Source: JAJDTQ01 sp963422385 (GTDB lineage: Bacteria > Desulfobacterota > Binatia > UBA9968 > JAJDTQ01). From it: a stretch of DNA of 64,000 nt. Positions 34,671-42,568 of this stretch are shown here, one piece after another. Under the pieces are notes generated by a model that saw only the letters and a program-made list of their open reading frames with translations, was not told the origin of the DNA and did not search any database. Each line of letters begins with the position of its first letter. Within the stretch, counting starts at the first letter, position 1. The translations under genes were made by a program, and so were the position numbers. Where the stretch lies: assembly GCA_963422385.1 (NCBI GenBank), contig OY729432.1, positions 3,658,001-3,722,000 on the forward strand, written 5' to 3'.

Positions 34671-35435
34671 ATGCAATGGGACATGGAGCGCGATAGCGCA
34701 TTCGTCACCGGCGGCGGCAGCGGCATCGGGCAGGCCATTGCGCTCAAGCTTGGCGAGCAGAGGGTCAAGGTGGCCGTGGCCGACGTGGATGCGGCCAAGG
34801 CCGAAGGGACCGCCTCCCGCATCACCGCAGACGGCGGCACCGCCCTGCCTCTGGCACTGGATGTCACCCGCTCGGATCAGGTCAACGCCGCCATCGCCAA
34901 GGCCCACGCCGAGTTTGGCAGCCTCGCCTACCTCATGAACGTAGCCGGAATCTCACAGCAAAAACCCGTGCACGAGATCAGCGACCAGGACTGGGCCCGC
35001 ATGATCGACGTGCACCTGAACGGGACCTTCTACTGTATCCGGGCGGCCCTGCCCCTGATGATGGAAGCCGGCTTCGGCGTCATCGCGAGCCTTTCCTCCA
35101 TGCACGGCCTCAAGGGCCAGGAAATGGCCTCTCACTACTCGGCCGCCAAGGCCGGCATCGCCGCCCTCACCAAGGCGGTGGCCCGGGAGGTGGCCGAGCA
35201 CGGCATACGCATCAACGCGTTGGCACCGGGGCCCATCGACACCCCCATGTGGCGCCGCGGTCTGACCGGCGAGGCCCTCGAGCGACGCAAGTCCGAACGT
35301 TCCAGGCAGGTGCCCCTGGGACGGCTCGGCCGGCCCGCCGAGGTGGCCGACCTGGCGGTCTTTCTGCTGAGCCCCGCCAGCAGCTACATGACCGGGCAGG
35401 TGGTCGGGGTGAACGGCGGCGAGCTGATGCCGTGA
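34671..35435 (+). CDS. Short-chain dehydrogenase/reductase
   Basis: This 254-residue classical SDR has the cofactor motif TGGGSGIG (residues 13-20), the structural NVAG-like MNVAGIS, catalytic Ser in SLSSMHG and YSAAK. It ends with a typical NGGELMP-like tail. It probably oxidises a secondary alcohol or reduces a ketone; the substrate is unknown. GGAGGTG precedes the ATG at 34671. It is convergent with the radical SAM gene (7-bp gap). Confidence 0.9.
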   Translation: MQWDMERDSAFVTGGGSGIGQAIALKLGEQRVKVAVADVDAAKAEGTASRITADGGTALPLALDVTRSDQVNAAIAKAHAEFGSLAYLMNVAGISQQKPVHEISDQDWARMIDVHLNGTFYCIRAALPLMMEAGFGVIASLSSMHGLKGQEMASHYSAAKAGIAALTKAVAREVAEHGIRINALAPGPIDTPMWRRGLTGEALERRKSERSRQVPLGRLGRPAEVADLAVFLLSPASSYMTGQVVGVNGGELMP

Positions 35436-35442
35436 ATCGGGT

Positions 35443-36492
35443 CTAATCGTCGTTGAACAGAGAAAGTTGATCGGTCTCGGCCCGGAACGACGCGGTCGAC
35501 AGATTCCAGGTCCTGCGCGTCAACCCCAGCTTCCGGCACGCGGCGTGAAACAACGCATCCAGTTGCCCGGCGAAAATCCCCTGCCCCTTCATCCGGGTCT
35601 TGAAATCGGCGTCGTTGAGCCTGCCGCCGCGAATCTCCCGGATGCGGTTCAGCACCTTGTCCTTGCGGTCGGGAAAGTTTTCCTCCAGCCATGCCTCGAA
35701 CAAGCCCTTGACCCCGAAAGGCAGGCGCATGAGCGAGTAGCCGGCGCAGCCCGCACCGGCCTCGGAAGCGGCGGCCAGGATCGCCGGCATCTCGTGATCC
35801 GTCAGCCCCGGGATCACCGGCGCCACGAGCACCCCCACGGGAATACCCGCCCGACTCAGAGTGCGAATGGCATTGAGTCGCAAATGTGGTTGGGAAGTCC
35901 GCGGCTCCATGCGGCCGCAAAGGTCGCCGTCCAGCGTGGTCACCGAGATGAACACCACGGCCGCGTCGCGGGCCGCCAGATCCTGCAAGACGTCCACGTC
36001 CCTCGTCACCAGATGGTTCTTGGTGACGAGGGCCACCGGATTCCGGAAGGCCGCGAGCACCTTCAGGCAGCCACGGGTAAGCTCCAGACGCCGCTCGACG
36101 GGCTGATAGGGATCGGTCACGCCGCACATGGCGATGACCTGCGGCTTCCATCGGGGCGATGCCAGCTCCTTTCTCAGAAGCTCCGGCGCCCTCTCCTTCA
36201 CCAGGATCCGGGATTCGAAGTCGAGGCCGGAGGAGAAACCCAGATACTCGTGGGTGGGCCGGGCGTAGCAGTAGATGCAGCCGTGCTCGCAACCACGGTA
36301 TGGGTTGACGCTGGCCTCAAAGCCCACATCGGGGCTGTCGTTGTACGCGATGATGGACCGGGAGATATCCTTGAGGAATCGGGTCGCGGGTCCCACGGGG
36401 GCACCGTCCGGGACAAAAGCCAGAGACTCGAAACGGTTCCGTGGGTTGTGGCTGCTCCCTCGCCCGCCGATACGGGTCGTCGACTTGCTCAT
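35443..36492 (-). CDS. PA0069-family radical SAM protein
   Basis: This 349-residue protein has the radical SAM cluster motif CEHGCIYC (CxxxCxxC), preceded by NPYRGC and followed by YARPTHEYLG. This is the diagnostic signature of the PA0069/SplB-like group. It should bind a 4Fe-4S cluster and cleave SAM; the biological reaction is unknown. Two adjacent ATG codons (36495, 36492) are possible; the second is slightly better spaced from GAGGG. It is monocistronic. Confidence 0.9.
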   Translation of the reverse strand: MSKSTTRIGGRGSSHNPRNRFESLAFVPDGAPVGPATRFLKDISRSIIAYNDSPDVGFEASVNPYRGCEHGCIYCYARPTHEYLGFSSGLDFESRILVKERAPELLRKELASPRWKPQVIAMCGVTDPYQPVERRLELTRGCLKVLAAFRNPVALVTKNHLVTRDVDVLQDLAARDAAVVFISVTTLDGDLCGRMEPRTSQPHLRLNAIRTLSRAGIPVGVLVAPVIPGLTDHEMPAILAAASEAGAGCAGYSLMRLPFGVKGLFEAWLEENFPDRKDKVLNRIREIRGGRLNDADFKTRMKGQGIFAGQLDALFHAACRKLGLTRRTWNLSTASFRAETDQLSLFNDD

Positions 36493-36754
36493 CATCCCTC
36501 AATGGCAAATGCCGTCTCGTGCCGGTCTCAGGTCACTCCTGCGATGGACCACAAGTATCCCGGCGGGTTTTTCCGCTTCAGTCCGGCGTTCGAAGCAACT
36601 GTATCCAGGTTGCAGTGGCAGGAGTTGAGGACAATACCATTCCCTTCGATAATTGATGCCTCGCAACAAACTCGGGAATCGCGATGGGGCTTTGCGATGC
36701 GTTCCTGTTATCCGAATATAACCGGCCACAGGTTCGGAGGGGTTTTGCGATGCC

Positions 36755-37360
36755 TCATGACCTGTCGCCCTTGATACGCCACTGCCTGTACTTGGCGTCG
36801 GTGGCGCTACACGGTGCGAGCCCGAGGCTGCGCGCCATGAACGGGCCGGCCGTCCTGCTTTGGGCGCCCGCCACCAGACAGAGGCTTCGATCGGCCCCGG
36901 GACGAAACTCCAGCGCGGCGCCGTCGTAGTCGAAGATCTGCCCGGCGGAGGCCTCCGAACAATCCAGCAGCCCGAGAGAGACGCCGGCGGCCGCGGGCGC
37001 CTGGAGCGTGGCGCACTTGCCCGCGTACGTAGCCGAGACGATACGCCTCGACGCCCGGTCGTAGTCGAACTGCACGTCGCCGCCGCGCGGCTTGCAGGAG
37101 TGGGTGTGCAATTTTTCCGCAAACCCTCGTCCGACGGTGTCGATACAGAAACCCAGGTTGTCCTGCTCGTCGAGGTTGTCCACCAGGAAGATTACGGGCG
37201 CCGGCGTCTGCAAGTCCGGAGGAGCCGCATAGGCTGAAAATGGGGCGCATAGCAGCAGCAAAACGGCCGCCTGCCGAAGTACCCTGACGACGAATCCATC
37301 AGCGTCGAGATGGTCGGGCGACGCCCGGCCATTGAACACCGCCACTCCAATCATTTTCAT
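36755..37360 (-). CDS. Exported ricin-type beta-trefoil (RICIN) domain protein
   Basis: This 201-residue protein has a hydrophobic signal segment at about residues 24-46 (ending SAYAAPP), so the true start may lie downstream of the ATG at 37360. Residues about 60-201 look like a ricin B beta-trefoil, with repeated cysteines and aromatic QxF/QxW-type positions (GQIFDYDG, KYRQWRI). Such domains bind carbohydrates. There is no catalytic domain. The upstream 260 bp (36495-36755) hold no gene that I can recognise. Confidence 0.65.
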   Translation of the reverse strand: MKMIGVAVFNGRASPDHLDADGFVVRVLRQAAVLLLLCAPFSAYAAPPDLQTPAPVIFLVDNLDEQDNLGFCIDTVGRGFAEKLHTHSCKPRGGDVQFDYDRASRRIVSATYAGKCATLQAPAAAGVSLGLLDCSEASAGQIFDYDGAALEFRPGADRSLCLVAGAQSRTAGPFMARSLGLAPCSATDAKYRQWRIKGDRS

Positions 37361-37566
37361 ATCACCGTCTCCCCCGTTTTCAGACGGCTCGCATCATACG
37401 ACCGGCCATCGAATCTTGCCCTTGCTCCGTTCCACTGTGTCCGCAACACTTGAATCAAAAGGTACCATCGTCACTCGAAGTGTCCGGTCAGGTCCCGTTT
37501 TCGACTGCTCGGATGGTGTTTGACGGAACGGCCGAAGGCCACTGCACAACCCGGTAGACACACGGG

Positions 37567-38394
37567 TCAGTCCGCCAGCCTGGCGTCGTAGTCGAGGTCC
37601 GGGTATTCCTTGGACTTGAAAACAGGGGACTCGGGCGACCATTCCAGCCGTCGGGTACTTTTTGCCAGTTGTGGAGCACTTGCGACATATCGCTCGTCGT
37701 AACGTCTGTACAGAGTCTGAAAGAACCGTTTGAAGTTGACCGGACTATCGTCCGGCGGACAGGTCTCCATCAGTTCGCCGGTCCGTTCTGGATGCATCTC
37801 GATCATCGCCATGGCAACCGCCTCGTAACGGCTCAGTTCGTTGCGAATGCCGACCCTGTCGGTCATCGCGCTCAACGCATACTGAAAACGAACAATGGCT
37901 TCAACGGGCCGACCTTGATCATTGATGGCAACATCCGCGGACGCGACTCCGCTGGCCAGTCGGTTCGCTCGCATCACGAACAGATAGCCGAAGACCAGTG
38001 CGGGATAGCTGATGTGAATATTCGTACACTCGCCAATGGTTTCCTCAAGGCGGTTGGTGAGGTTGCGGATTGCACCGGTCATTCCCTTGCATGAAACCGC
38101 GAGAACCGGGCCGATACCGTCCTTCAAGACGACGATGTCGACTTTTTTCGTCTTCAAACCGCCGAGAATCGTCGCTTCCGCCCTCGTGGCTCTCCCGGGG
38201 TCGTGGATGACTCGATACTCGCCAAGTGATCGCACAACGCCAAGTGGAGGTCGGGGAACAAGCTCGTCGGGAAGGAATCCACCCTCCAAAACCAGGCGAG
38301 TCGTCACGTAGTCATGGAGCGGTTTGATGTGCTGCTGGCTTTGCGTCGGACCGTCGAACACGGCGAAGTGCCTGAAGGCGTTGATCCTGTTCAT
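37567..38394 (-). CDS. Probable type II restriction endonuclease
   Basis: This 275-residue protein overlaps the methyltransferase gene by 4 bp (ATGA). It contains a candidate PD-(D/E)xK nuclease core: VDIVVLKDGIGPVLAVSCKG, with D86 and K103 (S101-C102-K103), possibly helped by E73. Downstream lies TNRLEETIGECTNIHISYP, a segment I associate with restriction enzymes partnered with N6-adenine methylases. Pairing with the methylase strongly supports a restriction role. Recognition site unknown. Base composition is lower in GC than the neighbouring genes. Confidence 0.75.
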   Translation of the reverse strand: MNRINAFRHFAVFDGPTQSQQHIKPLHDYVTTRLVLEGGFLPDELVPRPPLGVVRSLGEYRVIHDPGRATRAEATILGGLKTKKVDIVVLKDGIGPVLAVSCKGMTGAIRNLTNRLEETIGECTNIHISYPALVFGYLFVMRANRLASGVASADVAINDQGRPVEAIVRFQYALSAMTDRVGIRNELSRYEAVAMAMIEMHPERTGELMETCPPDDSPVNFKRFFQTLYRRYDERYVASAPQLAKSTRRLEWSPESPVFKSKEYPDLDYDARLAD

Positions 38395-39863
38395 CTATAG
38401 TGCCTCCAGTACTGCATCGTCGAAATAGCCTCCTCGATTGCCGGCTGTGGCAGACGGGACGCCGTGCGTAGTGACGGCAACACGATCCGGGCCGCTTCTC
38501 GGGGCTCGAGCTTGAGCATTCCCCCGCCGAGAGCGTGGCCTTCAATTTCACAACTCAGTTGAACGTAAGGCGACCGCCACCGGCCGAGGACGTTGTCGAT
38601 CATGCGCCGGTCCCGGATGTGGACCGCGTGCAGCGCATTCGTGCACGTCGCAGCAGCGGCGTTTCGGACCAGATTCGGTGATAACCCGGCCATGTAAGTC
38701 AGAAAACAGTCGGGAACTCGCACATCGGGCACGGCGTACCACGGTTCACGCGTGCGGCACTTGTAACTTTCGCGAGCGCGGTAACCGGCTTCGGAATCAA
38801 GGTATTTCAAGACGATGCTCGGCAGGTCCGCGTCCCGTGGAATGCGGAGTAACAGCATGGGATCGTCGGCTTGGCGCCAAGCGTCAACGATCCGGGCAGT
38901 CAATTCGCCATTCGGCAGAACGCGGCTGGTCCGCACGGTGGGATGAAGGAAAGCGTCGGGGATGTTCCACTCACGCGCCTCGGACGGTCGAAAGTGGAAA
39001 AAGTCGTTGGCGCCGCTCACATAGCCGATACCCACCGAGGTCGCGACACCAAAACGCATCGAATCCGCGCGATCAGCGACTGCCCGGTAGAGTAACCGAA
39101 GGCGGTCCGTCAGAAGGTAGGGCCGTAGTCGCCGGTTCCACACCTGCCGCCATTCGCTAACCGACACTTTGACGCACTCTCCGGTGGCGGGCGGGATACG
39201 AAGACGCCCCAACGGCGTGAAAAGGATTTCACTCGTCGCACCGCCGAAGCCTTCGGCAAACAGAAGCCAGCAGTCTTCCGAGAGCTGCGGGAACAGCTTG
39301 GTATGGATGGCAATGATGTGGACTGCGTCGAAACGCCCCACCAGGTAATCGAGCAACGGCGCGGCATACGGCGCATGGCCAATGGCCGCCGGCACGACGA
39401 ACGCCATCCGACCGCCGGGACGCAAGCAACTGGCGGTTGCGACGAGGAACGGCGCCCAGGACGCGGTGAGACCGGAAAACCCGACGCCGAGGTCCGCACA
39501 CAGCGCCAAGGCGCGTTTGCGCACATGACCGTTGAAAGTCTGGTAACGAATGAATGGCGGGTTGCCCGCAGCGCAGTCGAAACGTTCCCGTGTATGGGCC
39601 GCCCAGTCGAAAAAGTCGCCTTGGTGCAGGTCCATCCACGGTGCACGGGCCTTGGCCTTGGCCGCGGCTTTGGCATCCTGTTCGACGCCGAAGCTGTTGC
39701 GATGGGCGACGACGAAGCGCCCGTCCCCGCAAGCGGGATCAAGCAGTCGGTCCGCATCGTCCCGAACCGCCCAGCGAACGAGTTTCGCTGCAACACTCTC
39801 GGGCGTGTAGTACGCCCCATTCGCCTTTTGCGAGGAATTGGCCTTTGCCGAAAGACGGACCAT
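38391..39863 (-). CDS. N6-adenine DNA methyltransferase (Eco57I/TaqI-like)
   Basis: This 490-residue protein has GAYYTPE near residue 16, SAM motif I LDPACGDGRF (41-50) and the catalytic NPPF (101-104), typical of class gamma N6-adenine methyltransferases. The C-terminal half (SYKCRTREPWYAVP and following) resembles the TaqI-type target-recognition domain. I use the ATG at 39863 with GGAGGGG; the frame extends to 39956. It forms a restriction-modification unit with the gene at 37567. A solitary R-M pair beside gene fragments suggests horizontal acquisition. Confidence 0.88.
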   Translation of the reverse strand: MVRLSAKANSSQKANGAYYTPESVAAKLVRWAVRDDADRLLDPACGDGRFVVAHRNSFGVEQDAKAAAKAKARAPWMDLHQGDFFDWAAHTRERFDCAAGNPPFIRYQTFNGHVRKRALALCADLGVGFSGLTASWAPFLVATASCLRPGGRMAFVVPAAIGHAPYAAPLLDYLVGRFDAVHIIAIHTKLFPQLSEDCWLLFAEGFGGATSEILFTPLGRLRIPPATGECVKVSVSEWRQVWNRRLRPYLLTDRLRLLYRAVADRADSMRFGVATSVGIGYVSGANDFFHFRPSEAREWNIPDAFLHPTVRTSRVLPNGELTARIVDAWRQADDPMLLLRIPRDADLPSIVLKYLDSEAGYRARESYKCRTREPWYAVPDVRVPDCFLTYMAGLSPNLVRNAAAATCTNALHAVHIRDRRMIDNVLGRWRSPYVQLSCEIEGHALGGGMLKLEPREAARIVLPSLRTASRLPQPAIEEAISTMQYWRHYR

Positions 39864-40039
39864 GCCCCTCCCGTCCAAGCGGAGAACCCCTGCATCCTGA
39901 AAGTTATCAAGAATCGGTCCCTTCCGCCAACAAGGAGCGGCTGGAGGCGGTTGCAATCAGATCGACATCCTTGTCTCCTCTCCGACCTTCGCCTGGTTTG
40001 CACCGCCTGCGAAAAGTGACATGAATAGCCGCTGAAACC

Positions 40040-40255
40040 ATGAGAGCATTCGAGTATTGCGATCCCCGAAGCCTCGACGAGCCCCTTGCCCTTCTCACGC
40101 GAAATACCGTGCCCTTGGCTGGAGGAACGGACTTGTTCCTGAGCCTGAGTTCGGGGAGATCCCGAGGGGGAGTTTCGGAGCCGGGGGAGGCTCCTTTAGG
40201 GCGAAACCGTGCGGTCCACGGAAGAGCCAAGAAATTGCTGATCAGCAATGGGTGA
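40040..40255 (+). pseudogene. coxM fragment (molybdopterin dehydrogenase FAD subunit, first ~35 residues)
   Basis: The ORF begins MRAFEYCDPRSLDE and reaches PLAGGTDLFL, the N-terminal FAD-binding signature of CoxM/XdhB medium subunits. Thereafter the sequence (from about 40150) is unrelated and the frame soon stops; a full gene is about 280 codons. It is a remnant. The matching CoxS and CoxL subunits are encoded at 62155 and 62616. Confidence 0.7.
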
Positions 40256-40319
40256 ACGCCATCGGGCCGGTCATCTGCTGTCTGGCACCATCATCACATA
40301 CGGAGGCACTACGCCATGA

Positions 40320-40757
40320 CTACCGAAGAAGCAGTCTCATCAGTTCGCTCAGAACCTTCAGCAACCCGCGCTCCTCATGGGCAGTGCATCTTCCGCCACA
40401 AGCCCCGCTCTCGTCCTTGTCCGCCCGCTTCACGATCAGACCGTCCTCGGTGCGGACGACAAACACGCGCCCCGCCCGCCGTTGCCGCCGCATCGTGTCC
40501 ACCAGGATCAAGCAGCCGGCCGGCAGCACCGGCTCCTTTGCCACGGAGATCACCTTGCACCGCGCAGGGTCCGGGTCGTGCCGCTTCAGCCAGTCGCCCC
40601 GGAACGCGATCCGCCCGATCACCGTCTCCCACCCCACGACCGAGCCTCCACCCGCCGCCGGGGCCACCTCCATCACCTCGACGTGCCGGATGGAGATGTC
40701 GTCGTCAGCGCCCGACTCGGCGAGCGCAAAGGGGTCTGCAAGATCATCTCGCGCGCG
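40320..40757 (-). pseudogene. Remnant of an S24/LexA-type phage repressor C-terminal domain
   Basis: The frame carries FRGDWLKRHDPDPARCKVISV, then PAGCLILVD and VFVVRTEDGLIVKRADKDE (in part), the peptidase S24 fold of CI-like repressors. The catalytic Ser region (usually GDSMEP between ISV and the LPxGC segment) is missing, and no helix-turn-helix domain remains in frame. It is interpreted as a decayed prophage or defence-island repressor. Confidence 0.65.
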
Positions 40758-40765
40758 CTACTGCC

Positions 40766-40963
40766 TCACGTAGCACATCTTAACCTCAGCGCCCGCGCCA
40801 CGGAGGGCAGGTCGCAGTTCAGATGGACAACTTTCTCATCCGGCGGCACCCGGGCCAACGTTGTCTTGCCTACCGTGCGTACGCCCGAGGGCCAGACCAC
40901 GGACCGGCGGGACCATGACTGCCGGACCCGATCCAGCCATAGCGCGGGTTGGATCATAACCAT
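40766..40963 (-). pseudogene. Truncated AAA_14/DUF4143-type ATPase N-terminus
   Basis: The frame begins MIQPALWLDRVR (after MV) and contains a complete Walker A (GVRTVGKTT) and HLNCDLPSVARAL, the N-terminus of AAA_14/DUF4143 proteins. It ends after ~65 codons where ~400 are expected. It abuts the S24 remnant, so both appear to be deletion scars. An AT-rich promoter-like stretch (TTTACA, TATAAA) precedes it. Confidence 0.6.
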
Positions 40964-41111
40964 ACTTTATATTTGGACGTCTACATGTAAAGTACGAATG
41001 CCGATACGGGAGCTCATTCAGGCGGGAACGGGCGAGACCGCAGACACGAGAATCCTGAACCGGCCGGACTTGCAAGAGGACATCCGCAGGAGCACGCTTC
41101 GGGAAGCTCTG

Positions 41112-41345
41112 TCACAAACCCAGCAGGGTATCGATCCGTTCCTGATCGAACCCCACCACGGCCTCCCCGTCGATGATGACCACCGGGGTGCTCTGGAATC
41201 CACGGGCCAACAGGTCCTTCAACGCGTCCTGATCCTCTCGAATATTCTTTTCCACGAAATCAACGCCCTTTTGAGAAAGATACTCTTTCTCTCTATGACA
41301 AGGCGGTCAACCGGGCTGGGTAAACAGTATGATCGATTCTGCCAT
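41112..41345 (-). CDS. Selenocysteine-containing glutaredoxin-like protein (UGA at codon 13 read as Sec)
   Basis: From the ATG at 41345 (AGGGAGG 7 nt upstream) the frame reads MAESIILFTQPG, then TGA at 41309-41307, then PPCHREKEYL and on to a normal TGA stop at 41112-41114: 77 residues. Glutaredoxin/NrdH-like proteins have a CxxC redox pair at exactly this place. Here the first Cys is UGA, giving U-P-P-C. The sequence after the UGA is fully thioredoxin-fold-like, including cis-Pro STPVVIIDGE and VGFDQERI. A stem-loop 16-34 nt after the UGA fits a bacterial SECIS. A nonsense mutation is less likely because the rest of the frame is intact. No Sec machinery is in the window. Confidence 0.85.
41273..41291 (-). 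promoter_or_regulatory. Bacterial SECIS-like stem-loop of the glutaredoxin gene
   Basis: On the minus strand GAGAAAG (41291-41285) pairs perfectly with CTTTCTC (41279-41273) around loop AGTAT; A-T closure would extend it to 8 bp with a GTA loop. The stem starts 15 nt after the UGA, and a G is in the first two loop positions, as the bacterial SECIS model requires. Confidence 0.75.
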
Positions 41346-41419
41346 GTGTGTGCCTCCCTGGCTCGTTCACCGAGCCCTTTTCTCAACGCGTGACGCGCAA
41401 GCCCCACGGAACGCCACGC

Positions 41420-41448
41420 TTGACATAACCATGGTACTTTTGTAGCCA
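41420..41448 (+). promoter_or_regulatory. Candidate promoter for the orphan TTT receptor
   Basis: TTGACA at 41420-41425 and TAGCCA at 41443-41448 (17-bp spacer, preceded by TG as in extended -10 sites). The -10 match is weak. Confidence 0.35.
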
Positions 41449-41496
41449 AGGGTTTCGATTTCAGCAAGTCAAAAACACGAATTGGAGGGGGTATCC

Positions 41497-42537
41497 ATGA
41501 CACGCAAGGGTTTATCCTGTCTGGCCACGGCCATTGTCCTGGCAGCCGCTGCTTTCGCGGCTCCCGCGGCACACGCCGAAGACTTCTACAAAGGCAAGAC
41601 GTTCCGTTTCATCGTGGGTTTCTCACCGGGAGGCGGCTATGACACGTACACCCGGCTGATCGCGCGCTACTTCAGCAAGTATGTTCCCGGCAATCCCACG
41701 ACGCTGGTGCAGAACATGACCGGGGCCGGGAGCCTCATCTCGGCCAACTACATCGGCAGGCGCGCCAAGCCTGACGGCCTCACCGGGGCCGTCTTCAACA
41801 ACTCGCTCATCGTGCAGAAGAGCCTCGGCGACAAGAAGGTGACGGTGCCTTTCGAAAAGCTGGAATGGGTCGGCGCCCCCAGCAGGGGCGAGATCGTGTG
41901 CATGATGATGGCCTTCACCGGGAAGACCACGTTGAAGGACGTGCTCGCATCCAGGGAGCCCATCAAGATGGGCGCCACCCGTGCGGGCTCCACCGGCTAC
42001 GACATCCCGGTGATCATGAACAAGGTCATGGGCACGAACTTCAAGCTCATCACCGGGTACCGGGGAACGGCCACCATACGGCTGGCGCTGGAGGGGCGTG
42101 AAGTCGACGGCTTCTGCTCCCAGTGGGAATCCATGAGGGTCACGGCCAGGAGCATGCTGGATGCCGAAGGCGGACAGAAGCTCGTGCCCTTCGTCATTGA
42201 CAGCCACAGCTATCAGGATCCCGAGACCAGGAACCTGCCGCTGTTCAAGGACGTGATCAAGAGCAAGGAAGGCCTCCAGATCTACAACTCGTGGGCCTCC
42301 CAGATGGCGTTCCAGAGGATGCTGGCGCTCCCGCCGGGCACTCCCAAGGACCGGCTGGAGATCCTGCGAACGGCCTATGCAAAGACCCTGAAAGACCCGG
42401 AGATGCTGGCCGAAGCCAAGAAGGCCAAGCTCGTGGTCACGCCTGTCTCGGGTCCGGATGTAGAGAAGCTCGTGGGCGAGATCATCAACATGCCCCAGCA
42501 CGTGAAGGAGAGCCTGTCCTTTCTGGTCAGGAAATAG
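41497..42537 (+). CDS. TTT-family periplasmic receptor without adjacent permease (TctC/Bug)
   Basis: This 346-residue exported protein has a signal peptide at residues 1-28 (cut after AHAE-like AAHA). The mature part carries FIVGFSPGGGYDTYTR and NMTGAGSLISANYIG, Bug-family ligand-binding segments. GGAGGGGG precedes the ATG at 41497. No tctA/tctB is adjacent, so it must use a permease from elsewhere (candidates at 19465 and 53573) or act as a sensor. It is convergent with the AMP-ligase. Confidence 0.88.
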   Translation: MTRKGLSCLATAIVLAAAAFAAPAAHAEDFYKGKTFRFIVGFSPGGGYDTYTRLIARYFSKYVPGNPTTLVQNMTGAGSLISANYIGRRAKPDGLTGAVFNNSLIVQKSLGDKKVTVPFEKLEWVGAPSRGEIVCMMMAFTGKTTLKDVLASREPIKMGATRAGSTGYDIPVIMNKVMGTNFKLITGYRGTATIRLALEGREVDGFCSQWESMRVTARSMLDAEGGQKLVPFVIDSHSYQDPETRNLPLFKDVIKSKEGLQIYNSWASQMAFQRMLALPPGTPKDRLEILRTAYAKTLKDPEMLAEAKKAKLVVTPVSGPDVEKLVGEIINMPQHVKESLSFLVRK

Positions 42538-42568
42538 TCACCGCCCAGTCCAGGGGGGAGAGATCGCC

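Noticed and set aside
41219..41572. 117-codon minus-strand frame overlapping the glutaredoxin in another frame
   Set aside because: No homologous-looking domain and it crosses the promoter and start of the receptor gene; the Sec-glutaredoxin frame explains the region better.
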